Positions 36,078 to 45,298 of a stretch of DNA of 64,000 bases are shown piece by piece. The position numbers and the translations under genes were made by a program. The stretch comes from Scytonema sp. UIC 10036 (GTDB lineage: Bacteria; Cyanobacteriota; Cyanobacteriia; Cyanobacteriales; Nostocaceae), in contig NZ_WJFC01000050.1 of the NCBI RefSeq assembly GCF_009725235.1, positions 6,797-70,796 of the forward strand. The letters run 5' to 3'. Under the pieces are notes generated by a model. It had not been told where the DNA came from and did no database searches. It saw nothing but the letters and a program-made list of their open reading frames with translations. Within the stretch, counting starts at the first letter, position 1; each line of letters begins with the position of its first letter.

Positions 36078-36925
36078 CTACGTTGCGGTAGGCGGTCCGA
36101 ACCAAGTGGTTAGCGCGTCAGCGAGCCCCAACCGAGTTGGGTCTCCCACCCAGGCCACATATCCGTCGGGTCGAATCAACACGGCGGTGGGAGCAGTGAC
36201 CGCCCCGATTACCGGAAGCTCCCACGTACCGACGTACTTGGCGTCGAGCGACCGAACGCGATCTGCCCATGGAGTGATGTCGAAGCCACCGGGCTCACCT
36301 AGGTTGAGCAGCACCGGTCGGGCATCGTGCAGCAGGGTGAAGACCCGCAGCGGGCCGGTGGCGGTGACCAGGTCGAGATCGGGCATGCGGCGTCCGAGCA
36401 GCGGGTGTCCCTCGCCGAGGTCGTAATGGATGTCCAGACCAGACATCATCGCGGCGAACCGTTTGCGCGGCTCGTCCATGCTCAGCAGTTCGGTCATGGT
36501 GTCGCGGAGGGCCTGGTGACGGTCGTCGGGGCTGTTGAGCGCGACCTGTGCCATGGTGTTGTGCAACACACGGGCAGCGACCGGATGCCGTTCGGCGTGG
36601 TAGGTGTCCAGGAGGCTTGAGGGTGATGTCTTGTTGACCACCAGGGCCAGCTTCCATCCCAGGTTCACGGCGTCCTGCACGCCCGTGTTGAGGCCCTGGC
36701 CGCCCTGCGGGGGATGCACGTGGGCGGCGTCCCCGGCCAGCAGCACACGCCCGTGGCGGTAGGAGGCTGCCTGCCGCGTCATGTCGGTGAACCGGGAGAT
36801 CCAGGTCGGGCTATGCACCCCGAAGTCGGTTCCGTAGGTGATGATGAGTGCCTCACCCAGATCCTGCAGGGTGGGCTCGCTGGTGTGGTCGAGGCGCTGT
36901 TCCTTCAGCACGACCCGGTACCTGA
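36078..36925 (-). pseudogene. Truncated FAD-dependent aromatic monooxygenase (Rox-like)
   Basis: The remaining 280 or so residues correspond to the C-terminal half of a class A flavin monooxygenase. The FAD-binding GD motif is intact (RVLLAGDAAHVHPPQGGQG), followed by DTYHAERHPVA and the thioredoxin-like tail ending AVLIRPDGYVAWVG, similar to rifampicin monooxygenase-type enzymes. The N-terminal FAD-binding GxGxxG part is missing: the frame runs into the end of the insertion sequence at 36930, and its apparent GTG start lies inside the IS inverted repeat. The DNA is much richer in G and C than all neighbours, a clear sign of transfer, probably from an actinobacterium-like source. An attC-like site follows its stop. 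It cannot be functional. Confidence 0.8.
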
Positions 36926-37094
36926 TATCTTGCACCTGTAAGGGTAACCCGCAGCTCGGCGAATAAAGAGGTAAAAGTGTAACAAAGAGAAATGAAATAG
37001 ACTTAAGTACTAAGTTGTTATTAAATTATCTCATGACGTTAGCATTATTCCTGATAAATGCTTAGAGAACTATCAACCAAGCTCTTTAAATTAA

Positions 37095-37228
37095 AATGAT
37101 AATCGTCGAGAGGGGGGTGAGGCGGCTCCCGTCGGGAGCCGCCTCTACCCTTATCTTTATGTTTGAAGTTGTATGTGAGGGAAGTGGTCGCCGACGGCTA
37201 CCACTTCCCTCCCTCAACGATTATCATT
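37095..37228. repeat. Nested hairpin element upstream of the transposase
   Basis: Outer arms aatgataatcgtcgag (37095-37110) and ctcaacgattatcatt (37213-37228) are inverse complements with one mismatch. Inside are two further perfect stems: gaggcggctcccg/cgggagccgcctc and gagggaagtggt/accacttccctc. It looks like an inserted palindromic element; folded, it could affect transposase expression. Confidence 0.7.
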
Positions 37229-38071
37229 CTTTGTCAAATGTTAACCTTTGTTTTGACTCAAAGCGGTTGCATTTGCAATTCTCTACCAAAATATGAGAAA
37301 AAGGGCGTTGAAATGCATATAAATCTTGCAAGAACAATGAAAAACATTCTTGCCCACGCCCAAAACTTAGTTGACACCTTACTATCACTGATGCCCTCTG
37401 TCTACCAACAGGAAAATCTTGAAGCTATGTTTGGGTTGTTCTTGAGCGCACAAGGGTATCCTTTACCTGAACATAGTAAGAGTAAGTCAAATAGCGCCTT
37501 AAGCCGATTTCTCAATATTTACAATTGGTCAACATTAAATGTAATTCGTACTATTCGTAACCGTGTTATTCAGGAGATTTTGTCTGAGCGTCCATTGGGG
37601 CGTCAACCATTTCTACAAGTGATTATTGACCTGACCACTCTCGAAAAATCTGGAAAATTTAAGGGATTGTCAAATTTAATCCACGTCTACCATGGAAAAC
37701 GCGGCTTGCATTTGGTTGTCGCGTATTTGGTTGTTGGTCGGTGGCGCGTTCCTTGGAGTTTTCGGGTCTGGAGAGGAAAAGGGACTCCTTCTCCCGCCCA
37801 GTTAGGATTGAAGTTGGTCAAATGTTTACCTAAAAAACTCACCAAGCATTTCCAAGTCATGGTTCTCGTAGATACAGCTTTTGGTAGCGTCGAGTTTCTT
37901 CATGGTGTCCGAAAGTTGAAGTACCACGTGATTGCTGGTATCGCTTGCACCCGTAAATTAACAGATGGACGCTGTATTGCTCGACTACATAAGCGCGGAC
38001 AACAACTACACCTTCACGGCTTGAAATTCCCTGTCTCCGTATCTTGGTACTACTTTAAACGTCATGATGGT

Positions 38072-38127
38072 GAAGCAGTCCTGAAGGCGGGTTTCCCGCC
38101 GTAGGGAACTGCTGAACCCGTAAGGGC
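38072..38127. repeat. 56-bp double-hairpin dispersed repeat, copy 1
   Basis: This block sits between the codons for ...HDG and KYEK of the transposase. It has an inner stem ggcgggtttcccgcc and an outer pairing gcagt/actgc, and ends aacccgtaaggg. Length and layout match the second copy 60 bp downstream. Confidence 0.75.
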
Positions 38128-38187
38128 AAGTATGAAAAACGATTTGTTATCTCTACCAAAGCTCTCAAAGCTAGCACCATTTCTTGG

Positions 38188-38243
38188 TGAGCCAGCGCGT
38201 TGCGGGGGTTCCCCCCGTTGTAGCGACTGGCGAACCCGAAGGG
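38188..38243. repeat. 56-bp double-hairpin dispersed repeat, copy 2
   Basis: This block sits between two Trp codons of the transposase. Inner stem gcgggggttccccccg, outer pairing gccag/ctggc, ending gaacccgaaggg. It is a diverged relative of the 38072-38127 copy, with compensating changes in the stems. Confidence 0.75.
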
Positions 38244-38832
38244 TGGGGTAAACGTCGATGGCAGATTGAGGGTTGGTTTAAAACTGCAAAACACCGTTTT
38301 GGCTTACATCGTTTTGGGCAAGGGACTCTTTTGGGCGTCTATCGTTGGTTGGTGTTGTCCCTTATTTCTTATGTTTTAGCCCATTGGGCTTACTTATCCA
38401 CGGCGATCGCGGAGCGTGTCCAAGGAGCATTCGCTTCTACTTTACCTGATTGGGGACAAGCCGGTGAAATTGCATTCCAAACTCTATTTCCACACCTGGT
38501 AGTGTTGCTTCTTTTACATAATATTCAGCGCTTGAAAGAACTAGCACTTAGTCAAGGAATTGACATTCAAATTTCCAGGTGCAAGATATGAGGTAATGCT
38601 AGAGAGCTTGTCATGAAGTGCCACGCAGAAATACAAAGTTCCGATTTTATTCTTGGTTTTGGAACTTGTCCTCGTTTCCCCTGGTTTTGATGCCAAAATT
38701 TCATCAATTGTCTTGAAAGTCAAGAGGAATGGAGAAAAATTGCTGAACTTTAAATGCTCATGCTAAAGAAGCAACTTTGGTATCGGTCTGCATCGCTGCC
38801 TAGATCTCCCTTCAGCCCGCTCCAATAGATTG

Positions 38833-39660
38833 TTATGCCGTTCCAGGAGGTTCAGGAGATTCTTCCTTGCCTTTCAGTTTTCGGTCGATCTCATTAACAA
38901 AGCTTTCGATCGTACAGATGACCTCATCAACAGCTTTTTCATCAAGAAAAATTTCTTTTTCATCTTTCGTTTTCCCATTTCTATGTACTAAATCATGCCT
39001 AGTTGCTATATGCTTTGTGATTTCTGCAAAATTTGGAAATGAAAGATTAAGCGTTGTCTCATACATATTCTTTACCTTGGGAAGGTTGTGATAAATCACT
39101 TCCAGCATTGCTTTCTTTGCTATGTCTTTTGCCTGTTCAAACTTTGGGAATAGTTCATTTAGTCCAAATTTTTGCTCCTTAAAGTCTTTGAATGAGGAAA
39201 AGAAAGATTTGAGATATTCCTCATTTGACAGGACTGTATTTATAAACGCATCAGATAGATAAGTTTCAAGACATGTAATTGTTCCAACATAAATTTGTCT
39301 CTTCAAAGTCCTTCGAGCATTAAAATCAGTTATAGTGAGGTCATTTAGAAGGCGCAGACTTGAGATTTCATTAGAAAATGTGCGGTAAAACTCAGTATTA
39401 GCTAATATTGCGTCTAATTGAGCGTCATCTATATCATCTGGATCTAGCCATATCACTACATCTCCGCCCTCATAGCTCATTAACCGCTCACTTACGAGAA
39501 CGTTGGGGTCGTATCCCATTTTGTAGTACTCGTAGAGATTAGGGCGATTAGCTTTTGCTGATTCTTCGTCAAGTAACCAGTAGTCAATATACCCACCTGA
39601 GGCTGCTGATAACTCCTCTACCCATTCCTCCCAAGTTATTTCTCGATCGCTCATGCTCAC
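38833..39660 (-). CDS. HEPN-domain protein (RiboL-PSP-HEPN-like)
   Basis: The 275-residue protein has an acidic N-terminal part (about 1-95) and a helical domain from about 110 to 260. The HEPN signature R-x4-6-H is visible as RHDLVHRNGK (about 222-231), following IATRHDLVH as in RiboL-PSP-HEPN proteins. HEPN proteins with this motif are usually RNases, often toxins or parts of defence systems. No antitoxin such as MNT nucleotidyltransferase is adjacent. A Pro-rich charged tail (KGKEESPEPPGTA) ends the protein. The ATG at 39660 is followed by a second ATG codon two residues later; either could serve. The gene stands alone, 247 bp from the IS. Confidence 0.7.
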   Translation of the reverse strand: MSMSDREITWEEWVEELSAASGGYIDYWLLDEESAKANRPNLYEYYKMGYDPNVLVSERLMSYEGGDVVIWLDPDDIDDAQLDAILANTEFYRTFSNEISSLRLLNDLTITDFNARRTLKRQIYVGTITCLETYLSDAFINTVLSNEEYLKSFFSSFKDFKEQKFGLNELFPKFEQAKDIAKKAMLEVIYHNLPKVKNMYETTLNLSFPNFAEITKHIATRHDLVHRNGKTKDEKEIFLDEKAVDEVICTIESFVNEIDRKLKGKEESPEPPGTA

Positions 39661-40188
39661 TTTTCTAGAGATTGCAACTTTGTTTCAGACCATCTTGTCT
39701 GATTTTACAAGGAACTCGGCTCAATACCAGTATAACTTCCCTGTTTTTCCAGAACTTGCACCTAGTTTTCAATAGAACCAACAGAGCGATCTGCCTAAAA
39801 GCAGCGAAGCTATTGCAGACGGATATCATTCACCCCAAACCGTATACAGTCGTAACTGCTGCTACACCCTACGGTTGTGCAATTACTTTTCAGAATATTA
39901 GTTTACAGAATAGTGCTTCCTAGAACAGAGGTACTTGAATCGGGAAACTGGGACTGGAGGGCGATCGCACCATCACTCATCATCCAGCAAATACAACCCA
40001 CTGCTATCAGTTGGTTTAGCATACAAGTACATCTCAGTAATCGCCACCGAGTCACGCCATTTCAACTCACAAGTTTTGATTTGTAGCGCTTACTCTGTAA
40101 AACCTAAAAAGATAAAAAAGCTTCATTAAAGAATAATTTTTATAAGTCAGTATTGAGTAGAGCTAAGAGATTATGAGTCACAATCAAT
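39661..40188. other. Gap without convincing gene
   Basis: About 530 bp between divergent genes. Short frames here have no coding character. It should contain the promoters of the HEPN gene and of the 40189 gene. Confidence 0.5.
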
Positions 40189-41223
40189 ATGAGTTGGTGG
40201 GAAGATAAAGTTGAAAAACCACTTTCGGATGCTGGAAATTCCATTAGAAAGGAAGTCAAAAGCTGTTTTAGTGGTGGTTGCGATCCAGCTATGATACTTA
40301 ATAAAGCGGCTAAAGGTGCTTCTAAAAACACCGCTCAGGGATTTGCACAGCCTATTAAAGAAGAATTTAATGAGGCAGTAGACCACTTATTTAATGAGAA
40401 ATTAAATCCCTTTGCTGACAAAGTTGACTACATAGCGCAAAAGCGTATTGCACAATCACAGGATGCAGCTAAAGATGTAGTGACGCATACAGTTCAAAAT
40501 TTTTCCGATCTAAAAAATCAGGTGAAAGGAGATGTTGATGAGCTAATCGCTAATGTCGATGACTTGTACAAAGAAAATCTTAGATTGACTTTTGAAGAAA
40601 TTAATCAAGCCCGTGCTGAGGCAATTTTGGGATTAAGAGCAATGATAGGAGATATCGATACGTCCCTAGAAGAGAGAATCAATCAAATTTCTATTACTAT
40701 TATGGCTTCTTTGAAGGAGGCAAAGGAGATTAGCGATCGCTTTACTCCAGGGGCGTTTAGAAGAGAACTTGTCGAGCCAACGTTTGATAGAATTGATAAA
40801 CTTGAGACTAAATTTTTTCAAGATTTGAACGGAGTTCTCGACAAACTAGCTGGTATAGCTGATACAACTATTAGTAATGCTAGAGATAAACTCCTTGGAC
40901 TGGTATTAGATGGATTGGTTAAAGAGCCATGTAGAACAAGAGTAGGATTAGGGGGGTTATTACCTAAACTCGTAGCTAGTCTTGATGACATGGAACTCTA
41001 TAGATATTTAGAATGCGTAGAATTAGAACAGATTGATGGTCACATAAAAAATAACTCTTCAATCCAGTTAATCGTTGATTCTTATATCCAACTTCAAATC
41101 AATGCTGCTAGGATGCACATTAGGGCAAAAGGTTTAGGTGTTGAAGAACTTCAATACATATGTACAAAAGATTGGGTAAAGTATGGTCAAGCTAGTAAGT
41201 TTTGGTCTCAGTTATTAACTTGA
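40189..41223 (+). CDS. Unknown helical protein, 344 aa
   Basis: I do not recognise this protein. It begins MSWWEDKVEKPLSDAGNSIR and contains a Cys pair (KSCFSGGCDP) near residue 27. Residues about 80-240 are a long run of amphipathic helix (e.g. QNFSDLKNQVKGDVDELIA), as in apolipoprotein- or methyl-accepting-like coiled coils. The C-terminal part (about 250-344) looks globular. There is no signal peptide. The next gene starts 31 bp downstream and is also a coiled-coil protein, so the two probably act together. Long amphipathic helices could bind membranes or form an assembly; this is inference only. Confidence 0.65.
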   Translation: MSWWEDKVEKPLSDAGNSIRKEVKSCFSGGCDPAMILNKAAKGASKNTAQGFAQPIKEEFNEAVDHLFNEKLNPFADKVDYIAQKRIAQSQDAAKDVVTHTVQNFSDLKNQVKGDVDELIANVDDLYKENLRLTFEEINQARAEAILGLRAMIGDIDTSLEERINQISITIMASLKEAKEISDRFTPGAFRRELVEPTFDRIDKLETKFFQDLNGVLDKLAGIADTTISNARDKLLGLVLDGLVKEPCRTRVGLGGLLPKLVASLDDMELYRYLECVELEQIDGHIKNNSSIQLIVDSYIQLQINAARMHIRAKGLGVEELQYICTKDWVKYGQASKFWSQLLT

Positions 41224-41254
41224 ACAACTACATGAGTTAAGGAATATAAAAACT

Positions 41255-42025
41255 ATGGCAGGACAAGATATCACTCCAGCAGAAGCTTACCAGAAGGCAT
41301 TTGAGGCATTGAATAATGCCCGTCAGGAATTTAGAGATAAAACAGGAGCCATTGACAATTTAGAGAAAGAACTTAAAGAAACTAAAGGTTTACTTCAAAA
41401 AAATTCTGGAGAGTTAGAAACAATAAAACAACAACTTCAGATAACTATTACAGAATTTGAAACTACTAAGAACGAACTCCAATCTGTTGATACTCTTCTG
41501 AAAAGTCAACTTCAATCTGTTGATGCTCTTCTATCAAAAGGGCTTTCAGATATTCAATCAATTAAACAAGGACCTCTTGCTCCTGGAACAGAAATTGTCC
41601 GAGAAGTTCATCCACTTGCTTTAGCAACTAATGATGAATTTATTGACGTTAATGGACAGTGGATAGCAGTAACCCGACCTGTTTATAGTACATATGATTA
41701 CACAGCAACGCTACCTGGTACTCAAAGGAAGTATAAACTTATTGTCCGACAAGCTAATGATGGACAAGCACCTAGAGGAGATGTAAGCAAATATAGGCTG
41801 TTTTATCCTTGGGTTAATAATGCTGATAATACTGAATACCCTGGAAATTTAAATTGGGGAAGCCTTGATGAAGGTGGTTGGGACACAATTACTCTTGACC
41901 ATATCACTAATCCTTTCAATCAGGATAAGCACGGTAACAGTTATTGGAGACTTGAAGGATTTACATCTAATTGTACTAACCGTGTATTCAGTGTAACTTT
42001 GATGGTTGTTGATATAATTTCATAA
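41255..42025 (+). CDS. Unknown coiled-coil plus beta-domain protein, 256 aa
   Basis: The first 110 residues are a coiled coil (NLEKELKETKGLLQKNSGEL, then two similar units ELQSVDTLLKSQ and QLQSVDALLSK). From about 120 to 256 a beta-rich domain follows, with many aromatic and Asn residues (YRLFYPWVNNADNTEYPGN). The layout, a trimerising-looking stalk with a beta head, recalls phage tail-fibre or adhesin tips, but there is no secretion signal. It follows the 40189 gene by 31 bp on the same strand and is probably co-transcribed. No family can be named. Confidence 0.65.
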   Translation: MAGQDITPAEAYQKAFEALNNARQEFRDKTGAIDNLEKELKETKGLLQKNSGELETIKQQLQITITEFETTKNELQSVDTLLKSQLQSVDALLSKGLSDIQSIKQGPLAPGTEIVREVHPLALATNDEFIDVNGQWIAVTRPVYSTYDYTATLPGTQRKYKLIVRQANDGQAPRGDVSKYRLFYPWVNNADNTEYPGNLNWGSLDEGGWDTITLDHITNPFNQDKHGNSYWRLEGFTSNCTNRVFSVTLMVVDIIS

Positions 42026-42065
42026 TCTTTTTTCATGGTGCTACGCTTAAAAGGCATTATCTGTG

Positions 42066-42335
42066 CTAATTAATTGAGGTTCTTGGTGGCATGAAAGAAT
42101 CATGCCCCAGATTTAGACCTTCACTCCGAGGGTTAAGCTGTATATTGTCTTCTCCACATATAGGTTTTAAGAGTGCAAATGCCTCAGCCTGAGATGGATT
42201 AACAACATCATTAGCATAACCAGTTTGATTGCTCATACTAGTTGCTATTAGCAGCAAAGTTGTTAATAAACTTAATCGCATCATTTTTTGGGCAACAGCT
42301 AACGATAAGATTTGGGAATGTTTAGTAAAATTCAT
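42066..42335 (-). CDS. Small exported protein, 89 aa
   Basis: The N-terminus has a classical signal peptide: MMRLSLLTTLLLIATSM preceded by a basic/polar extension, with a likely cleavage after GYA. An internal start at that MM is possible. The mature part is about 45 residues, with a single Cys, and has no recognisable fold. It is convergent with the 41255 gene. A short remnant of an exported protein is also possible. Confidence 0.5.
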   Translation of the reverse strand: MNFTKHSQILSLAVAQKMMRLSLLTTLLLIATSMSNQTGYANDVVNPSQAEAFALLKPICGEDNIQLNPRSEGLNLGHDSFMPPRTSIN

Positions 42336-43238
42336 AACCCTTGACTTTTATGTAATAAAATACACAATTATTGTTGGACTTCAAATACCAATTCTAGGTT
42401 TCTTGATTTCCCCAAAACTTATAAACTCAAGAAAAAGTAAGCGCCGGACGACACGCATTATATGAAGACAGGATTTTTATCGCATCTTTGGTTCTGTGGG
42501 AAAGTAGGGCGATCGCCTAAATTATTCCTGCAATGTGTAATCCCATTCTAAGGTTATGACTGGGTAACCACTAATTCTTGCAACAACGCATCATTAACCT
42601 GTTTCAACTGCTCCCCAGAACTTTCCACTGTGTTATAGATTTGGCTGATGATATCCAAAACATCCTCTGACAGAGATTCAAACTTTTCTAAATTGGTAAT
42701 GACAATGCGACAGCCAGGGTAGGGCGTAAAGTCAGTGAAAAGTTCTTTTTCTCCGATTTTTGGTGAAAGAGAGCGATTTTATTTCTGGAACTCTTTCACA
42801 GCAAGGTTTTTAAGCTGTGAGTGGCGGCAAAATTTGTCTTTGCTACTTTTACGCCCTATCGAAAAATCACCTATCGATGGCGATCGCTTCCCTCATAACC
42901 TATCATCATCTGGTCAATCGAGATCTGCAAAGAAGCAGCGCCGAAGCGATCGCCCACTCCATTCATACTGTAATGCACTCAAGAACCCAAACAGTCACTT
43001 GTGTTCTATGACTGTGTTATCACTGGCTTTTGTTGTCAAGCCTTACACGTTCAAAATGCCAAAATTGGTAAACTAGCGGGTTAACACTCCTTTCCCGTGC
43101 CAAAATTTTACACTTATGGGGTTTCCCTCATCTCCATCACATAGTGCGACAATGACCCTTTTCGCACTACTTAGAATGTAAAATACATACTATGAGCGCG
43201 TTCGCCTGACAACCAAACCTGCACCCAATAGTTCCCAT
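42336..43238. other. Gap with a start-less minus-strand remnant
   Basis: Between 42554 and about 42775 the minus strand encodes a protein-like stretch (ELFTDFTPYPGCRIVITNLE ... QVNDALLQELVVTQS, stop) with no start codon before an upstream stop. It looks like the 3' end of a lost gene. HIP1 sites are frequent, and no other feature is seen before the recombinase. Confidence 0.4.
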
Positions 43239-44231
43239 ATGAGTTCCATTCACCCAGAAAATATCAGTGTTTTAGAAAGTTCGTTTGCCCTCAGTATCGG
43301 TGAAAACTTTTCAATAGAAAATGACCCGGATGTGGTAGAGCAGTTGATTGGGGACAAGCGAAGTCTCAATACCAAGCGCGAGTACCAAAAAGATTTACGG
43401 GACTTTTTTTTGTACATAGCTAAAAAAGAACCGAGCAGGGACTTGGTTTTGGAATTTTTGCATCTAGAGCAAAAACACGCGGTGGCTCTGGTTTTCAAAT
43501 ACAAAGCCCACCTCATGAAAAAGAAACTAGCAGAAGCAACAGTGAACCGCCGTCTGAGTGCAATCAAATCTATGGTGGAAATGGGGCGACGGTTGGGAGC
43601 GTGCAATTTTTCTCTGGATGATGTCAAAGGTGAGAAGGTGGAAACATACCGGGATACCAAAGGAATTCCACCTGGTGATTATGCTAAAGTCATTGGGTTG
43701 TGCGATCGCACGACTCTAAAAGGAAAACGAGATTATGCAATACTGAGGTTACTTTGGGATAATGCCCTACGTCGGAATGAAATAGTCAATTTAAATGTAG
43801 GGGACTTTAACCCCAAGGAAAAAACTTTATCTATCTTGGGTAAAGGCAAAGGGACGCAAAAGCAAGTTGTGGATCTCTCAGAAAAGACAGTTGATGCGAT
43901 CGCTGTTTGGTTAAAATCTGCCAAGAAGAAACGTAATGATGACCCCATGTTTACGGTGCTTGCCTATCATAACAATGGCGAGCGACTAACCGGGGAAGCC
44001 ATCAGGCGATTGGTGGATGGGTTATGCAAGCAAGCTGGAATTACTAAGAAGATGTCACCACACCGGGTTAGGCATAGTGCAATTACAACTGTACTGGACC
44101 AGAACAATGGGAACTACCGTGCTACCCAACGCTTTAGCCGACACGCCCAAGTGCAGACAGTCCTGAAATATGATGATAACCGTCAAAATTTACAGAAAGC
44201 GATGAGCGATAAGATATCGGATCTGATTTAG
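43239..44231 (+). CDS. Tyrosine recombinase / site-specific integrase
   Basis: The 330-residue protein has an N-terminal SAM-like DNA-binding domain (about 40-135; NTKREYQKDLRDFFLYI) and a catalytic domain with all tyrosine recombinase residues: Arg178 in NALRRNEI, Lys in GKGKGTQK (about 202-208), His275 and Arg278 in SPHRVRH, His302 in SRHAQV, and nucleophile Tyr311 in LKYDD. It resembles XerC/XerD-type and plasmid resolvase-type enzymes. It could resolve plasmid multimers or integrate an element; no attachment site or repeat could be identified beside it. A thioredoxin gene starts 75 bp downstream on the same strand. Confidence 0.9.
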   Translation: MSSIHPENISVLESSFALSIGENFSIENDPDVVEQLIGDKRSLNTKREYQKDLRDFFLYIAKKEPSRDLVLEFLHLEQKHAVALVFKYKAHLMKKKLAEATVNRRLSAIKSMVEMGRRLGACNFSLDDVKGEKVETYRDTKGIPPGDYAKVIGLCDRTTLKGKRDYAILRLLWDNALRRNEIVNLNVGDFNPKEKTLSILGKGKGTQKQVVDLSEKTVDAIAVWLKSAKKKRNDDPMFTVLAYHNNGERLTGEAIRRLVDGLCKQAGITKKMSPHRVRHSAITTVLDQNNGNYRATQRFSRHAQVQTVLKYDDNRQNLQKAMSDKISDLI

Positions 44232-44305
44232 AGAGACAGAGTGTACTATATACTAACTTTTATGAACTACAAACAATATGAAAGCATCAATAAAAAGGAG
44301 CATCT

Positions 44306-44638
44306 ATGAAAACAGTTGAATACATTACTGAATCAGAATTTGATTCCCTTTTAAAGGGCGACTCCCCAGTTGTGTTTGACTTTACAGCCACTTGGTGCGG
44401 ACCTTGTAAGATGATTGCTCCTCTAATAGATAAATTGGCTGAAGAATATGAAGACCGTGCAAAAGTAGTTAAGGTAGACCTTGACCAGAACCAAAGCCTT
44501 GCCAAAAGATTAGGCATTCGCAGTATCCCCACAGTCATGATTTACAAAAATGGAACTCTCATGGAAACCATTGTTGGGGTAACCCCTTACGAAACATTCA
44601 CAAAAGCTCTAACAGGCGTTGCTTTGATGCGAGTATAG
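44306..44638 (+). CDS. trxA: Thioredoxin
   Basis: The 110-residue protein is a complete thioredoxin. The redox-active WCGPC motif lies near residues 30-34, and the cis-Pro is in SIPTVMIYKNG. It would reduce protein disulfides in the cytoplasm, fed by a thioredoxin reductase. A good ribosome-binding site (aaaaggag) precedes the ATG. Location 75 bp behind a tyrosine recombinase rather than in a chromosomal context suggests a plasmid-borne paralogue. Confidence 0.93.
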   Translation: MKTVEYITESEFDSLLKGDSPVVFDFTATWCGPCKMIAPLIDKLAEEYEDRAKVVKVDLDQNQSLAKRLGIRSIPTVMIYKNGTLMETIVGVTPYETFTKALTGVALMRV

Positions 44639-44940
44639 ACCAACTTGGTGAGAAAGTGGCAAACGCGATCTGAGCCGCTATGCTAGGCTAAAAACCTTGT
44701 TCGGAGCGAGTTTTCTCAAAATTCTCATTTCACAGGATGATACAAACCGTCATCTTTATATTGTCACAAGCGATCGCCAAAGCAAAAGCAGTATAAAACA
44801 GCGAGCGATCGCTTCGTTAAGCGGCGCGATACGACTTAAGCTGTTAAGTGCGATTAATTTGCGATTTACCTAGTTCTGTTTCTACCGTAAATGTGACATA
44901 TTGTAGAAGCACAATCTTCACCAAAAGTCACTCTTAAGAA
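44639..44940. other. Gap with a small palindromic repeat
   Basis: Around 44815-44850 there is a short structured repeat (aagcggcgcgatacgacttaagctgttaagtgcg), similar in style to others at 60090, 60570 and 63080. No gene is seen. Confidence 0.5.
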
Positions 44941-45198
44941 ATGCTAGCTGAAGAACATAACATTGATAATGCATCTGGATCTCAAGTAAAAGTTAATGGT
45001 GTAGCCATCCTGACAGAGGATGTAGAGTCTTTTGACTGGGATAGTTCCAATACTTACGGAGTTAATACCTATGAAGGTATGACTAACGCTACTCTATGGA
45101 CTATTACCATGTATGACGGTACAGTATACAAAGTTGACCCTAAAACCTTAGATGACCACAGCTTTCAGTCATTGGTAGCTATTCCATTTTCCGACTAA
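44941..45198 (+). CDS. Hypothetical protein, 85 aa
   Basis: A small acidic protein starting MLAEEHNIDNASGSQVKVNG, with a beta-rich look (TLWTITMYDGTVYKVDPKTL). There is no signal peptide, no clear ribosome-binding site and no recognised family. It lies alone downstream of the thioredoxin gene. Confidence 0.45.
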   Translation: MLAEEHNIDNASGSQVKVNGVAILTEDVESFDWDSSNTYGVNTYEGMTNATLWTITMYDGTVYKVDPKTLDDHSFQSLVAIPFSD

Positions 45199-45298
45199 TG
45201 TTAGGTTTTACAAGACTCTCGCTTCACCGGATGATACAGACCATCACTCTTGTATTGCCATCCCATCCGCCGGATAAAGCATTTGTAATTTTTGGTTT

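Larger units (their letters stand above)
36930..38585 (+). mobile_element. Insertion sequence with 10-14 bp terminal inverted repeats
   Basis: The ends are cttgcacctg (36930-36939) and its reverse complement caggtgcaag (38576-38585), each flanked outside by atat. The atat may be a 4-bp target duplication, or the outermost bases of a longer repeat. The transposase lies between them on the plus strand. The right flank does not continue the monooxygenase interrupted on the left, so DNA was lost or rearranged after insertion. Confidence 0.75.
37313..38591 (+). pseudogene. IS4-superfamily-like transposase broken by two hairpin inserts
   Basis: The frame from the ATG at 37313 is open to 38104 and resumes at about 38244 to 38591. 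It encodes a DDE-type transposase with VIIDLTTLEKSGKF (first Asp), VLVDTAFGSVEF (second Asp) and RRWQIEGWFKTAKHRFGLHRF (Glu with the downstream Lys/Arg pattern). Removing two 56-bp blocks (38072-38127 and 38188-38243) restores one continuous protein: ...HDG-KYEKRFVIST... and ...STISW-WGKRRW.... Each insert length is not a multiple of three and both bring stop codons, so no full transposase can be made. The IS is therefore probably immobile unless helped in trans. Confidence 0.8.

Noticed and set aside
36106..36657. Extra frames in the GC-rich segment on both strands
   Set aside because: High GC content creates long frames by chance; only the minus-strand frame shows monooxygenase motifs.
42735..43076. 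113-codon plus-strand frame
   Set aside because: Arg/Ser-rich composition with no coding character; it overlaps the start-less remnant on the other strand.
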